A DNA stretch of 64,000 bases, taken from assembly GCF_918741275.1 (NCBI RefSeq), contig NZ_CAKKNA010000015.1:21920-85919 (forward strand), in the 5' to 3' direction. The position numbers were made by a program, and so were the translations under genes. The notes beneath the pieces are model-generated. The model was not told the origin of the DNA and did not search any database. It saw nothing but the letters and a program-made list of their open reading frames with translations. The stretch's first letter is position 1. Every line of letters begins with the position of its first letter. Positions 49,966 to 58,183 of this stretch are shown one piece after another. The DNA comes from Bacillus sp. CECT 9360. GTDB taxonomy: Bacteria > Bacillota > Bacilli > Bacillales > DSM-1321.

Positions 49966-51144
49966 ATGGGGAAAAAGTTATTTTACGAGGATGCTTACCT
50001 CCAGAAATGGGTAACATCTGTTAATCAGGTAATCGAAAAAGATGATTTCTTTCTAATCGCTCTTGCGGAAACAGCGTTTTATCCTGAAGGAGGCGGTCAG
50101 CCATCAGATTCAGGAACCATTGATGGTATCAAGGTTTTGGATGTTTTGTTAGAGGACGATACGATCTTTCATAAACTCTTAAAGCTTCCAGGCACAGGTG
50201 AGATGACATGCGAAATAGATTGGCACCACCGATTCGATCATATGCAGCAGCATAGCGGCCAGCATTTATTGTCTGCTGTTTGCCGTGAACTTGCTGGTGC
50301 AGAAACGATGAGTTTTCACCTTGGAAGTGATGTCGTCTCAATAGATATTGACACGACAGACTTAACACAACAACAATCTAATGATATTGAAGCCCGAGCG
50401 AACCAGCTGATTTTTGAAAACCGAAGCATTGATAGCTATTTTGTGACAAAAGAAGAGCTAAATGAACTGCCGGTTGTAAAGCCGCCCAAGGTGACAGAGA
50501 ATATCCGGATTGTCGAAATGGAAGGTATTGAATATAACCCCTGCGGCGGAACCCATGTCAAAGGCACTGGATCCATTGGAACGATTAAAATTTTAAAACT
50601 TGAAAAACAAAAGGGATTCACCAGAATTTATTTTAAATGTGGCATTAGGGCTCTTGCCCATTATAATGAATCGCTCGAAATTCTTAACTCCCTTTCCTCC
50701 CGTTTTAATACTGGACACAAGGACGTTATCAGCCGCATCGACAAATTAGAGCAGGATTACAGGCAAGCAGAAGGAGAACGCGAAAGGCTTTTTGAAGAAA
50801 ATGCTTCTTACTTGATCCGTGATCTATTGCAGGAAAACAGTGGTGGCCTCGTTGCCCGCTTGTTCGAAGATAAATCGCTAAAGGAACTGCAGTATCTTGC
50901 AGCACTCCTAACAAAAGAACACGACCTTCTGGCTTTATTTGGTACGAGGAAGGATAACAAGCTGATTCTTTCACATAATGGCAGTCTGCCTATTCATTGT
51001 GGACAGTTCCTGAAAGAACATTTAGCTTCTTTTAACGGCAAGGGCGGGGGAAATGATAAAAGTGCCCAGGCCGGATTTTCCAGCAGTGAAGATTTAGTTG
51101 ACTTTTTAGCGTTTACGAAGCAACAATTCTTAAAGGAAAACTGA
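49966..51144 (+). CDS. Alanyl-tRNA editing protein, long AlaX type with DHHA1 domain
   Basis: A 392-residue freestanding editing protein that removes Ser or Gly from mischarged tRNA-Ala. The zinc motif HMQQHSGQHLLSA (HxxxH) and CGGTH are present, with AFYPEGGGQPSDSG at the N-terminus, a coiled-coil segment (KLEQDYRQAEGERERLFEE) and a DHHA1 region ending GKGGGNDKSAQAGF. ATG at 49966 follows GAAAGAGG. Single gene with a strong terminator. Confidence 0.92.
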   Translation: MGKKLFYEDAYLQKWVTSVNQVIEKDDFFLIALAETAFYPEGGGQPSDSGTIDGIKVLDVLLEDDTIFHKLLKLPGTGEMTCEIDWHHRFDHMQQHSGQHLLSAVCRELAGAETMSFHLGSDVVSIDIDTTDLTQQQSNDIEARANQLIFENRSIDSYFVTKEELNELPVVKPPKVTENIRIVEMEGIEYNPCGGTHVKGTGSIGTIKILKLEKQKGFTRIYFKCGIRALAHYNESLEILNSLSSRFNTGHKDVISRIDKLEQDYRQAEGERERLFEENASYLIRDLLQENSGGLVARLFEDKSLKELQYLAALLTKEHDLLALFGTRKDNKLILSHNGSLPIHCGQFLKEHLASFNGKGGGNDKSAQAGFSSSEDLVDFLAFTKQQFLKEN

Positions 51145-51152
51145 TTAATGAA

Positions 51153-51195
51153 CAAAAAACCAGCCCCTTACATTAATAAAGGGCTGGTTTTTTAA
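51153..51195. terminator. Bidirectional terminator
   Basis: AAAAACCAGCCC and GGGCTGGTTTTTT arms between the convergent AlaX gene and the next minus-strand gene. Confidence 0.9.
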
Positions 51196-51196
51196 A

Positions 51197-51619
51197 TTAT
51201 TCTCCAATTGTCACTTTCGAGACACCAAAGCGTTCAAACTGCTCATGATAGTAGTCTTCCAGTTCCATTAACCGTTCCATATATTGCTCTTCATTATAAT
51301 TTTGAGTTAAATTCTCCGTTTCAATGTCTTTTCTGGCCATATAATAGACGAATTTATCCAAAAACACCATGTCCTCGTACGAATCGAGAATTTGAAAAAT
51401 ATCATTTTGCAGCACTGGTGACGGTTCTAACAAATTTTGCTCTTCATTATGAAAAATGTCGCTAAACGCAAACTCTTCAGCACCTGCCAATATCGTTTGC
51501 TCCACTTCCCGATAATCTTCATTAGGAGAATCTGGATTTTCGGAATCCACGACCCACATGCCATATTCAATGAGCTTGACCAAAAGTTCATATTGCTGTT
51601 TTGAAATGTCAATTTTCAT
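51197..51619 (-). CDS. Conserved hypothetical acidic helical protein
   Basis: A 140-residue acidic, helical cytosolic protein (MKIDISKQQYELLVKLIEYGMWVVDS ... MERLMELEDYYHEQFERFGV). ATG at 51619 is 6 nt after AAAGGAG. No motif or family recognised; composition suggests a small adaptor-like protein, but nothing shows a function. Confidence 0.7.
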   Translation of the reverse strand: MKIDISKQQYELLVKLIEYGMWVVDSENPDSPNEDYREVEQTILAGAEEFAFSDIFHNEEQNLLEPSPVLQNDIFQILDSYEDMVFLDKFVYYMARKDIETENLTQNYNEEQYMERLMELEDYYHEQFERFGVSKVTIGE

Positions 51620-51822
51620 AGGAATCTCCTTTTTGTACACAAAGTATTCTTCCTATTTACATTACCTCATTTTCCTAAGAGCTGGCAAAATAATTCGGGC
51701 AGGATTTCACTCATCGCGCTTGAAACTTAATCCATTTATATGCTGTTTAGCTATCTTTCTGTATTGCTTGCTTTCAAAGATGATGGAGAAATCGTAATCC
51801 AGAAAGTATAGCTTAAAGAAAA

Positions 51823-51842
51823 ACGGCTATACTAGCCGCCCC
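51823..51842 (-). terminator. Terminator of the 64-aa gene
   Basis: CGGCTA-gta-TAGCCG followed by TTTTTC on the minus strand. Confidence 0.75.
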
Positions 51843-51849
51843 CCAGTCA

Positions 51850-52044
51850 CTATTCATCCAAATCCGTTACGGAAAAAAATACTGCCTTCTCTGTATCCAC
51901 GACATAATGAGAGTTTTCCTTAAACAAATTATAAAAGCGGTGCTTTTGGATATTGCTAATCATTTGGGTCGTATCTTCATCTCCTTCCACTTCATGTGAA
52001 ATTTCTACTCCCCCGGGAAAATAAAATGCTACCTTTAATTTCAT
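51850..52044 (-). CDS. Small hypothetical protein (64 aa)
   Basis: A 64-residue soluble protein (MKLKVAFYFPGGVEISHEVEGDEDT ... KAVFFSVTDLDE) with its own terminator. Looks like a small beta-rich protein; family not recognised. The ribosome binding site is weak (AAGGATG, 9-10 nt upstream). Confidence 0.6.
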   Translation of the reverse strand: MKLKVAFYFPGGVEISHEVEGDEDTTQMISNIQKHRFYNLFKENSHYVVDTEKAVFFSVTDLDE

Positions 52045-52243
52045 CTACTGTCTACATCCTTTCGTCTTCACCAATTATTTAACTAACGGCTTCTCTATTT
52101 TTTTAACCTTTACCAAGCAAGCGTAAACATCGAATACGAAATTAAGTGCTGGTAATTGTTACTTGGCACCCTAAATAATTGGTAAAAGTACAAAACCGTT
52201 TAAATAAGGTAAGATATAGTCAAAAGTAAAGGAGGCAAAGATC

Positions 52244-52765
52244 GTGAACATTCGAAAAGCATCAGTAAGTGATGCAGAAGGTATTGCTAACGTCCATGTA
52301 AACAGCTGGAAAACTACATATAAGAACATCATCTCTGATGACTATTTAAATAGCTTAGAAATCGATAAAAGACTCGTTTTCTGGAAAAAAATCATCGAGG
52401 AAGGTAAAAGCATCGTTTTTGTTGCAGAAAATGATAAAGGTGAAATTGTCGGATTCTCAAGCGGCGGCGAGGAACAAACCAATGATCCCAAATACATGGC
52501 TGAAGTGTATGCGATCTATATTCTGGAAGGGTATCAAAAAAAGGGGCTTGGAAAAAAACTAATAAAGCCTGTTATCGAAGAGTTAATCAACAGCAGGTTT
52601 CCAAACCTGGTCATATGGGCGTTGGAAGAAAATACGGGCCGCAAATTTTATGAATCCCTGGGAGGCAAAATTGTCGATAAGAAATCAATTTTGATTTCTG
52701 GCTCTGCTTTAACTGAGGTAGCCTATGGTTGGGGTGATATCCATGATGCGCTTTTATATTTATAA
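52244..52765 (+). CDS. GNAT family N-acetyltransferase
   Basis: A 173-residue acetyltransferase: RKASVSDAEGIANVHVNSWKTTYKNII at the N-terminus, acetyl-CoA motif VYAIYILEGYQKKGLGKKLIKPVI (Q-K-K-G-L-G), and NTGRKFYESLGGKIV. The start is GTG at 52244 after AAAGGAGG. Substrate unknown. Confidence 0.9.
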   Translation: MNIRKASVSDAEGIANVHVNSWKTTYKNIISDDYLNSLEIDKRLVFWKKIIEEGKSIVFVAENDKGEIVGFSSGGEEQTNDPKYMAEVYAIYILEGYQKKGLGKKLIKPVIEELINSRFPNLVIWALEENTGRKFYESLGGKIVDKKSILISGSALTEVAYGWGDIHDALLYL

Positions 52766-52796
52766 ATTTCGCTGACGGTGCAAGGGATTTTACAGA

Positions 52797-52835
52797 GGTT
52801 CTGGCAGGGTCACTGTCAGAACCTTGTACTTTTAT
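52797..52835 (+). terminator. Terminator of the GNAT gene
   Basis: GGTTCTGgCAG pairs with CTGtCAGAACC, followed by a T-rich tract. Confidence 0.75.
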
Positions 52836-52894
52836 TTAAATCCTTATTGTTCTATTTCCATTCACCATCAAGACAAAAATTGCCGAGTTGCTAA

Positions 52895-53138
52895 ATATAT
52901 TCTGGCGAGTTTTTCATTGAAATATTTGTTGACATGCAGAAATAGTGAATCCGGCTACAAAATCGGAAAATTTGCTTCAAAAGATTTCGAACTGGCTATA
53001 AAAACTGAAAAACCCGATACAAAAACAGTGATCCTTGCCACAAAATCGAAAAAAGCTGCGACTAAAACCACGCTCTTCGCTACAAAACTGAAAAATTCCC
53101 GATATATTCTAACGAGGTTTTTACTGAAATACTTATTA
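52895..53138. repeat. Intergenic array F: ~21-bp units built on (G)CTACAAAATCG, flanked by a direct repeat
   Basis: From about 52950 to 53110 eight units of about 21 bp carry CTACAAAATCGG, ATACAAAAACAG, CCACAAAATCG, CTACAAAACTG and similar words. On both sides stands a ~36-bp direct repeat starting ATATATTCT (52895 and 53102) and ending GAAATAYTTRTT. The array lies outside the terminators of both convergent neighbours, so it is probably little transcribed. Confidence 0.8.
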
Positions 53139-53141
53139 TCT

Positions 53142-53175
53142 AAATAAAAGAGCGCTGAAATTACATCAGCGCTCC
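53142..53175 (-). terminator. Terminator of the coiled-coil lipoprotein gene
   Basis: GAGCGCTGA-tgtaatt-TCAGCGCTC followed by TTTTATTT on the minus strand. Confidence 0.85.
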
Positions 53176-53185
53176 CGGAAAATAT

Positions 53186-53713
53186 TTAAGATTGAATGTT
53201 ACAGTGGTTTATTTTCCAGCCTTCAGGATTATGTACCACCTCGACGGCCACTGTTGCCGTTTTTGTATCGTCCTCCGAAGAAAAAAACTCGTAAACAAGC
53301 TTGCCTTTTTCCTTATTAAGTTCATAATCAATCAATCGTATGTAACTTATATCGATATTGCCAATCCTATTTCCGTAATCAATCGCTGATCCATTCATAA
53401 ATTGGATCCCGCTGTCTTCGATTTCGACCTCTTTTGTTACACGCCGTTTTAATTCATCGACATTTCCACTTTTCAGGGCCAGGAAAAAGCGCGTAACATC
53501 TTCATCGATCAAAGAAACGGTCGCCTGCGTTTTTTTCAATCCTTCTATTCGATTCTCTAGCTCCAAGATTCTGTCTTCAAGTTCCAGGTTCTCATCCATG
53601 AGCGCAACCTCTTGTTCCTTTTCCAGATATCCTTCAGTATGTATCAAATCACAGGAAGCCAGAAGAAATACAACAAGTAGCACCAAAAACAGCGTTTTGC
53701 ATTTCATTCCCAA
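53186..53713 (-). CDS. Lipoprotein with N-terminal coiled coil
   Basis: A 175-residue lipoprotein: signal KCKTLFLVLLVVFL, lipobox LLASC (Cys about 21), then a coiled coil (EKEQEVALMDENLELEDRILELENRIEGLKK) and an NTF2/SnoaL-like alpha+beta domain (FFLALKSGNVDELKRRV, VEVVHNPEGWKI). Function unknown. The start is TTG after GGGGAGG. Confidence 0.75.
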   Translation of the reverse strand: MGMKCKTLFLVLLVVFLLASCDLIHTEGYLEKEQEVALMDENLELEDRILELENRIEGLKKTQATVSLIDEDVTRFFLALKSGNVDELKRRVTKEVEIEDSGIQFMNGSAIDYGNRIGNIDISYIRLIDYELNKEKGKLVYEFFSSEDDTKTATVAVEVVHNPEGWKINHCNIQS

Positions 53714-53876
53714 AATATGCCCTCCCCGCGATTTTATCTTTATGTATATAACGAATGGACATTGGGAAAAGTTTCAATTTTTTAGATTTGATTGTCTCTA
53801 ACACTTGTTTTCAGTTTCCAGTCTCCCCTTTTCCGTGTTATAATTTAAAGATATTGTCTAGGAGGAATGCTCGTAA

Positions 53877-55496
53877 ATGATTACTGTTACTAATGTCGGC
53901 TTGCGCTATGGAGACCGCAAGCTGTTTGAAGATGTAAATATAAAATTCACCCCCGGTAACTGCTACGGATTGATTGGCGCAAACGGAGCCGGAAAATCTA
54001 CGTTTCTGAAAATCCTTTCTGGTGAAATCGAAGCTCAGACTGGCGACGTGCATATGGGGCCGGGAGAGCGTCTTGCAATCTTGAAACAAAACCACTTCGA
54101 ATATGAAGAACTTGAAGTCATGACCGTTGTTATTATGGGCCATGAAAGATTGTATAAGGTTATGGAAGAAAAAGACGCTATCTATATGAAAGCCGATTTT
54201 ACCGATGAAGACGGAATGAAAGCTGCCGAGCTTGAAGGCGAATTTGCCGAACTGAACGGATGGGAAGCTGAATCGGAAGCCGCGATTCTTTTAAAAGGAC
54301 TCGGTATACAAGAGGACCTTCATAATAAGAAAATGTCTGAACTGACAGGCGGCGACAAGGTAAAGGTCTTGCTTGCACAAGCACTATTCGGCAAGCCGGA
54401 CGTCCTGCTTCTGGACGAACCTACGAACCATCTTGACATTAAAGCGATCCAGTGGCTTGAGGAATTTTTAATCAACTTTGAAAATACGGTTATTGTCGTA
54501 TCCCATGACCGTCACTTTTTGAATAAGGTCTGTACGCATATTGCCGACCTTGATTTTGGCAAGATCAAAGTTTATGTGGGCAATTATGACTTCTGGTATG
54601 AATCCAGTCAATTGGCCGCTCGATTAGCTCAGGATGTCAACAAAAAGAAGGAAGAAAAAATCAAGGACCTGCAAAATTTCATCGCCCGCTTCAGTGCGAA
54701 TGCGTCGAAATCGAAGCAGGCCACTTCCCGTAAGAAGCTGCTTGATAAAATTACACTGGATGATATCCAGCCTTCTTCCCGACGTTACCCTTTCGTATCT
54801 TTTACACCGGAGCGTGAAATCGGCAATGATTTGCTGCGCGTCGAGGGTATATCGAAAACGATCGACGGTGTAAAAGTGCTTGATAACGTCAGCTTTATCA
54901 TGAATAAAGGCGACAAAATCGCATTGGTTGGACGGGATGAAATCGCGAAGACCACATTATTTAAAATATTGGCCGGAGAAATGGAGCCTGACGAGGGTTC
55001 TTTTAAATGGGGAGTTACAACCTCACAAGCCTATTTTCCAAAAGATAACGCCGAATTTTTTGAAGGCCAGGATTTAACGTTGGTTGACTGGCTGCGCCAA
55101 TTTTCTCCCAATGACCAAAGTGAAAGCTTCCTTCGTGGGTTCCTGGGAAGAATGCTTTTCTCGGGTGAAGAAGTGCTAAAGAAAGCCGGTGTTTTATCCG
55201 GAGGCGAAAAGGTCCGCTGCATGCTATCCAAGATGATGCTTAGTGGTTCTAACGTATTGATGCTTGATGAGCCTACGAACCACCTTGACCTGGAATCCAT
55301 TACGGCATTGAATGATGGCCTGGTAAGCTTTAAAGGTGCAATGATTTTCACAACTCATGACCATCAATTCATCGAGACAATCGCCAACCGCATCATTGAA
55401 ATTACACCGAACGGCCTGGTTGATAAGCAAGTGAATTATGATGAATATCTGGAAAACGCCGAGCTGCAAAAGCAAGTGGCAGCTATGTACAATTAA
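53877..55496 (+). CDS. ABC-F family ATPase, YkpA/YbiT type
   Basis: A 539-residue cytosolic protein with two ABC domains and no membrane helices, of the ribosome-associated ABC-F family. First domain: GANGAGKST, LTGGDKVKVLLAQAL, DVLLLDEPTNHLD. Second: GRDEIAKTT in place of a canonical Walker A, LSGGEKVRCMLSKM, VLMLDEPTNHLD. The linker (KEEKIKDLQNFIARFSANASK) is the ABC-F signature region. The degenerate second Walker A appears characteristic of this subgroup. Starts after AGGAGG; single gene. Confidence 0.92.
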   Translation: MITVTNVGLRYGDRKLFEDVNIKFTPGNCYGLIGANGAGKSTFLKILSGEIEAQTGDVHMGPGERLAILKQNHFEYEELEVMTVVIMGHERLYKVMEEKDAIYMKADFTDEDGMKAAELEGEFAELNGWEAESEAAILLKGLGIQEDLHNKKMSELTGGDKVKVLLAQALFGKPDVLLLDEPTNHLDIKAIQWLEEFLINFENTVIVVSHDRHFLNKVCTHIADLDFGKIKVYVGNYDFWYESSQLAARLAQDVNKKKEEKIKDLQNFIARFSANASKSKQATSRKKLLDKITLDDIQPSSRRYPFVSFTPEREIGNDLLRVEGISKTIDGVKVLDNVSFIMNKGDKIALVGRDEIAKTTLFKILAGEMEPDEGSFKWGVTTSQAYFPKDNAEFFEGQDLTLVDWLRQFSPNDQSESFLRGFLGRMLFSGEEVLKKAGVLSGGEKVRCMLSKMMLSGSNVLMLDEPTNHLDLESITALNDGLVSFKGAMIFTTHDHQFIETIANRIIEITPNGLVDKQVNYDEYLENAELQKQVAAMYN

Positions 55497-55508
55497 ATCG
55501 CTTCTCTT

Positions 55509-55548
55509 AAAACAGGTGTAATCATACGATTATCACCTGTTTTTTTAT
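55509..55548 (+). terminator. Terminator of the ABC-F gene
   Basis: AAAACAGGTG pairs with CACCTGTTTT, followed by a T-run. Confidence 0.88.
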
Positions 55549-55642
55549 TAGCTCGCCCTCACTCATACCATTGCTTTTTATCTTCAATGTTGTATGATGA
55601 AAACAGCTTTGTAACTTGTTAATTCGTATTGGAGTTGATGAA

Positions 55643-56737
55643 ATGCCGCAATCTAAATTGTTTCGGATTGGTTATGGAATTGTATTAATATTGCTAATCG
55701 TATTATTGGCATCGAAGGTTAATTTTATTTTCACACCGATAGCCGTTATGGTGACTACCTTATTTACACCAATCGTCCTCTCAGGTGTACTATATTATCT
55801 ACTTCGGCCGCTCGTGAACTTTTCAGCAAGATATATCCCGCGAGCGCTTTCCATTCTGATTATTTATTTAATCGGGATCGGATTGATCGTTTCACTAGTA
55901 TTTGTAATCGGACCTCCCCTTCAGAAACAGTTCAGCAGCTTGATTGCAAATACACCGGAATATGCTGTTGAAGTTAGGGACACTGTCATGGAACTGAACG
56001 ACAATGAATATGTTAACCGATTTCAGGAAAGCGATAATTTTTCCATCGAAGAACTGACAGGAAAAGTGACTGAATATATTAACGAAGTTGTTTCAACTAT
56101 TGGTACCAATGTAGTCAGCTTTATTTCCGCGATTACAGGTATACTCGTTCTTATCGTCCTAATCCCCTTCGTCCTATTTTATATGCTTAAGGATGGTGAC
56201 AAGCTGCCTGATCAAATCCTTAAGCTTGTGCCGGAGCAGCATAAAGATGAAGGCAGGAAAGTTCTGAAGGATATGGATGAAGCGCTTAGTTCTTATATTC
56301 AGGGGCAAATACTCGTCAGCGTCTTTGTCGGGATCTTCATTTATATTGGATATTTAATCATCGATCTGGATTACCCTCTCATTCTTGCGCTTGTTTCGAT
56401 GCTGACCAATGTCATTCCTTTTGTAGGACCGTTTATCGGCCTGGTGCCGGCAGTGATTGTTGGCTTTATCCACTCACCTTTGATGGCGCTTTGGGTAGTT
56501 TTAGTCGTTTTGATCGTGCAGCAGATTGAAAGCAATCTGATTTCGCCTCAGGTAATGGGACGGAAATTGGACGTGCATCCATTAACCATCATCCTGCTCT
56601 TGATGGTGGCTGGAAGCCTTGCAGGAGTTGTCGGCCTGTTACTCGCCGTACCGACCTACGCAGTGTCCAAGGCAATCGTCCTTAACACGTATCGGTTTAT
56701 CAAGCTAAGAAAATATGATGACACCTTTTCCGCATGA
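55643..56737 (+). CDS. AI-2E family transporter (UPF0118, YueF-like)
   Basis: A 364-residue membrane protein with seven or eight helices and a large loop (about residues 90-145, QFSSLIANTPEYAVEVRDTV). The C-terminal conserved part reads MLTNVIPFVGPFIGLVPAVIVGF and QIESNLISPQVMGRKLDVHPLTI. Members export small molecules or act as Na+/H+ antiporters. ATG at 55643 is 9 nt after GGAG. Strong terminator follows. Confidence 0.92.
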   Translation: MPQSKLFRIGYGIVLILLIVLLASKVNFIFTPIAVMVTTLFTPIVLSGVLYYLLRPLVNFSARYIPRALSILIIYLIGIGLIVSLVFVIGPPLQKQFSSLIANTPEYAVEVRDTVMELNDNEYVNRFQESDNFSIEELTGKVTEYINEVVSTIGTNVVSFISAITGILVLIVLIPFVLFYMLKDGDKLPDQILKLVPEQHKDEGRKVLKDMDEALSSYIQGQILVSVFVGIFIYIGYLIIDLDYPLILALVSMLTNVIPFVGPFIGLVPAVIVGFIHSPLMALWVVLVVLIVQQIESNLISPQVMGRKLDVHPLTIILLLMVAGSLAGVVGLLLAVPTYAVSKAIVLNTYRFIKLRKYDDTFSA

Positions 56738-56739
56738 CC

Positions 56740-56773
56740 AAACCCCGCCAAGGCTTTCCTTGGCGGGGTTTTC
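56740..56773 (+). terminator. Terminator of the AI-2E family gene
   Basis: ACCCCGCCAAGG pairs with CCTTGGCGGGGT, then TTTT. Confidence 0.92.
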
Positions 56774-56876
56774 ATCTATTTTTATAAAAAAACGTGCATT
56801 AGATTCTTAATCTAGTTGTTTAGAAAACCCGCTCACTGAAATAATAATAAATAGACCTTTTGAAAGGAGAATATGT

Positions 56877-57131
56877 TTGGATTCTAAAGCTGTTGAAAAT
56901 GTCTTTGAGGCGAACGGATATGATTTTCTTTATAAAAAATTCACATACCAATTTTATGTATCAGGTTTATTCGATCAAATCGAGGATAGCAGGATCATCG
57001 ATTGTTTTTTAGAAAACTATCACTTTGAAGAAAACGATCATACCCTTTTTGATGATTTTGTTTTCCATTTTAGAATCTTTCATAATCTTCATGTTAAAAA
57101 TTCTCTAGTAAGAAAAGATATCTATCATTAA
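56877..57131 (+). CDS. Small hypothetical protein (84 aa)
   Basis: An acidic, Phe-rich 84-residue protein (MDSKAVENVFEANGYDFLYKKF ... FHFRIFHNLHVKNSLV). TTG at 56877 follows AAAGGAG. No family recognised; no membrane helix. Confidence 0.6.
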   Translation: MDSKAVENVFEANGYDFLYKKFTYQFYVSGLFDQIEDSRIIDCFLENYHFEENDHTLFDDFVFHFRIFHNLHVKNSLVRKDIYH

Positions 57132-57154
57132 CTTCTGTTAGTAATTGAAATATT

Positions 57155-57182
57155 GAACCGGGCAGGAACACTGCCCGGACTG
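57155..57182. terminator. Hairpin between convergent genes
   Basis: CCGGGCAG-gaaca-CTGCCCGG, a perfect 8-bp stem without a strong T-run on either side. Confidence 0.5.
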
Positions 57183-57193
57183 AAGTAACTTAT

Positions 57194-57457
57194 TTACCAG
57201 TAATATGGATAGCCGCCATAATAAGGATAACCTCCATAAGGATAACCACCATACCCGTAGCCGCCAGGTCCTCCTATCAGAACCCCGGCTGCAAGTCCTC
57301 CCAAGAAACCGCCTATTAATGGTGCCCCAAAACCATAAGGTCTACGTCCGAATGGTCTACGCCCATAACCATAAGGCCTGCGCCCAAATCCATAACCATA
57401 TTGACGGGTCATCATATCATTCGGGTTAACAGGATAACCTTGAAATTCGTTATTCAC
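57194..57457 (-). CDS. Gly/Tyr-rich coat-like protein
   Basis: An 87-residue protein: NDMMTRQYGYGFGRRPYGYG and further RRP repeats, a central hydrophobic glycine-rich stretch (GAPLIGGFLGGLAAGVLIGG), and a C-terminal GYGGYPYGGYPYYGGYPYYW repeat. Such Gly/Tyr-rich composition is typical of cross-linkable spore coat or YjcZ-type proteins. GTG at 57457 is 7 nt after GAGGAGG; the longer in-frame extension is unlikely. Confidence 0.7.
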   Translation of the reverse strand: MNNEFQGYPVNPNDMMTRQYGYGFGRRPYGYGRRPFGRRPYGFGAPLIGGFLGGLAAGVLIGGPGGYGYGGYPYGGYPYYGGYPYYW

Positions 57458-57584
57458 AGTATTCCTCCTCAAGTTGCCTATATTATGCTTCCCTATACTG
57501 ATATGTTCAATAGGTAGATGATGCATAGGCAAGCGTCATGAGAGAGTGAAATTTTTTTAAGAATCTTTCACATCGGATTAGCGC

Positions 57585-58138
57585 TCGTAAATTCGAATCG
57601 CCGCTCGTAAATTCAGATCACCGCTCGTTAATTCGGATCATCGCTCGTTAATTCGAATCATCGCTCGTAAATTCGGATTAGCGCTCGTAAATTCAGATCA
57701 TCGCCCGCAAATTCGGATCATCGCTCGTTAATTCGAATCATCGCTCGTTAATTCGGATCCATCGCTCGTTAATTCGGATCATCGCTCGTTAATTCGAATC
57801 ATCGCTCGCAAATGCAGATTATCGCTCGCAAATTCGGATCCATCGCTCGTTAATTCGGATCATCGCTCGCAAATGCAGATTATCGCTCGTAAATTCGGAT
57901 CACCGCTCGTTAATTCGGATCATCGCTCGTTAATTCGAATCATCGCTCGCAAATTCAAATTAGCGCTCGTAAATTTAGATTATCGCTCGCAAATTCGGAT
58001 CATCGCTCGTAAATTCGGATCATCGCTCGTAAATTCGGATCATCGCTCGCAAATTCGGATCATCGCTCGCAAATTCGGATCATCGCTCGTAAATTTAGAT
58101 TAGCGCTCGTAAATTCGGATTAGCGCTCACAAATTCAT
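57585..58138. repeat. Intergenic array G: 28 units of 20 bp, ATCGCTCGTAAATTCGGATC
   Basis: Twenty-eight consecutive units of 20 bp (two junctions have one extra C), each with CGCTCG (once CGCCCG, once CGCTCA), then GTAA, GTTA or GCAA mixed along the array, then ATTCGGAT, ATTCGAAT, ATTCAGAT or ATTTAGAT. It fills the space between the 3' end of the DMT permease and the upstream region of the coat-like gene. An open frame on the plus strand through it is a by-product of the repeat. Confidence 0.95.
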
Positions 58139-58183
58139 ACCCTCAATATTACCCATCTTTTTTGCATATATTACGCCTCTGAA

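Noticed and set aside
52824..53147. 107-codon Lys/Thr-rich ORF
   Set aside because: It is array F read in one frame, begins inside the terminator of the GNAT gene, and has no ribosome binding site.
57873..58103. 76-codon ORF with repeated IIARKFGS
   Set aside because: By-product of the 20-bp repeat in array G.
57585..58138. CRISPR array
   Set aside because: The whole 20-bp unit is semi-conserved, there are no unique spacers of 30 bp or more, and no cas genes occur in the window.
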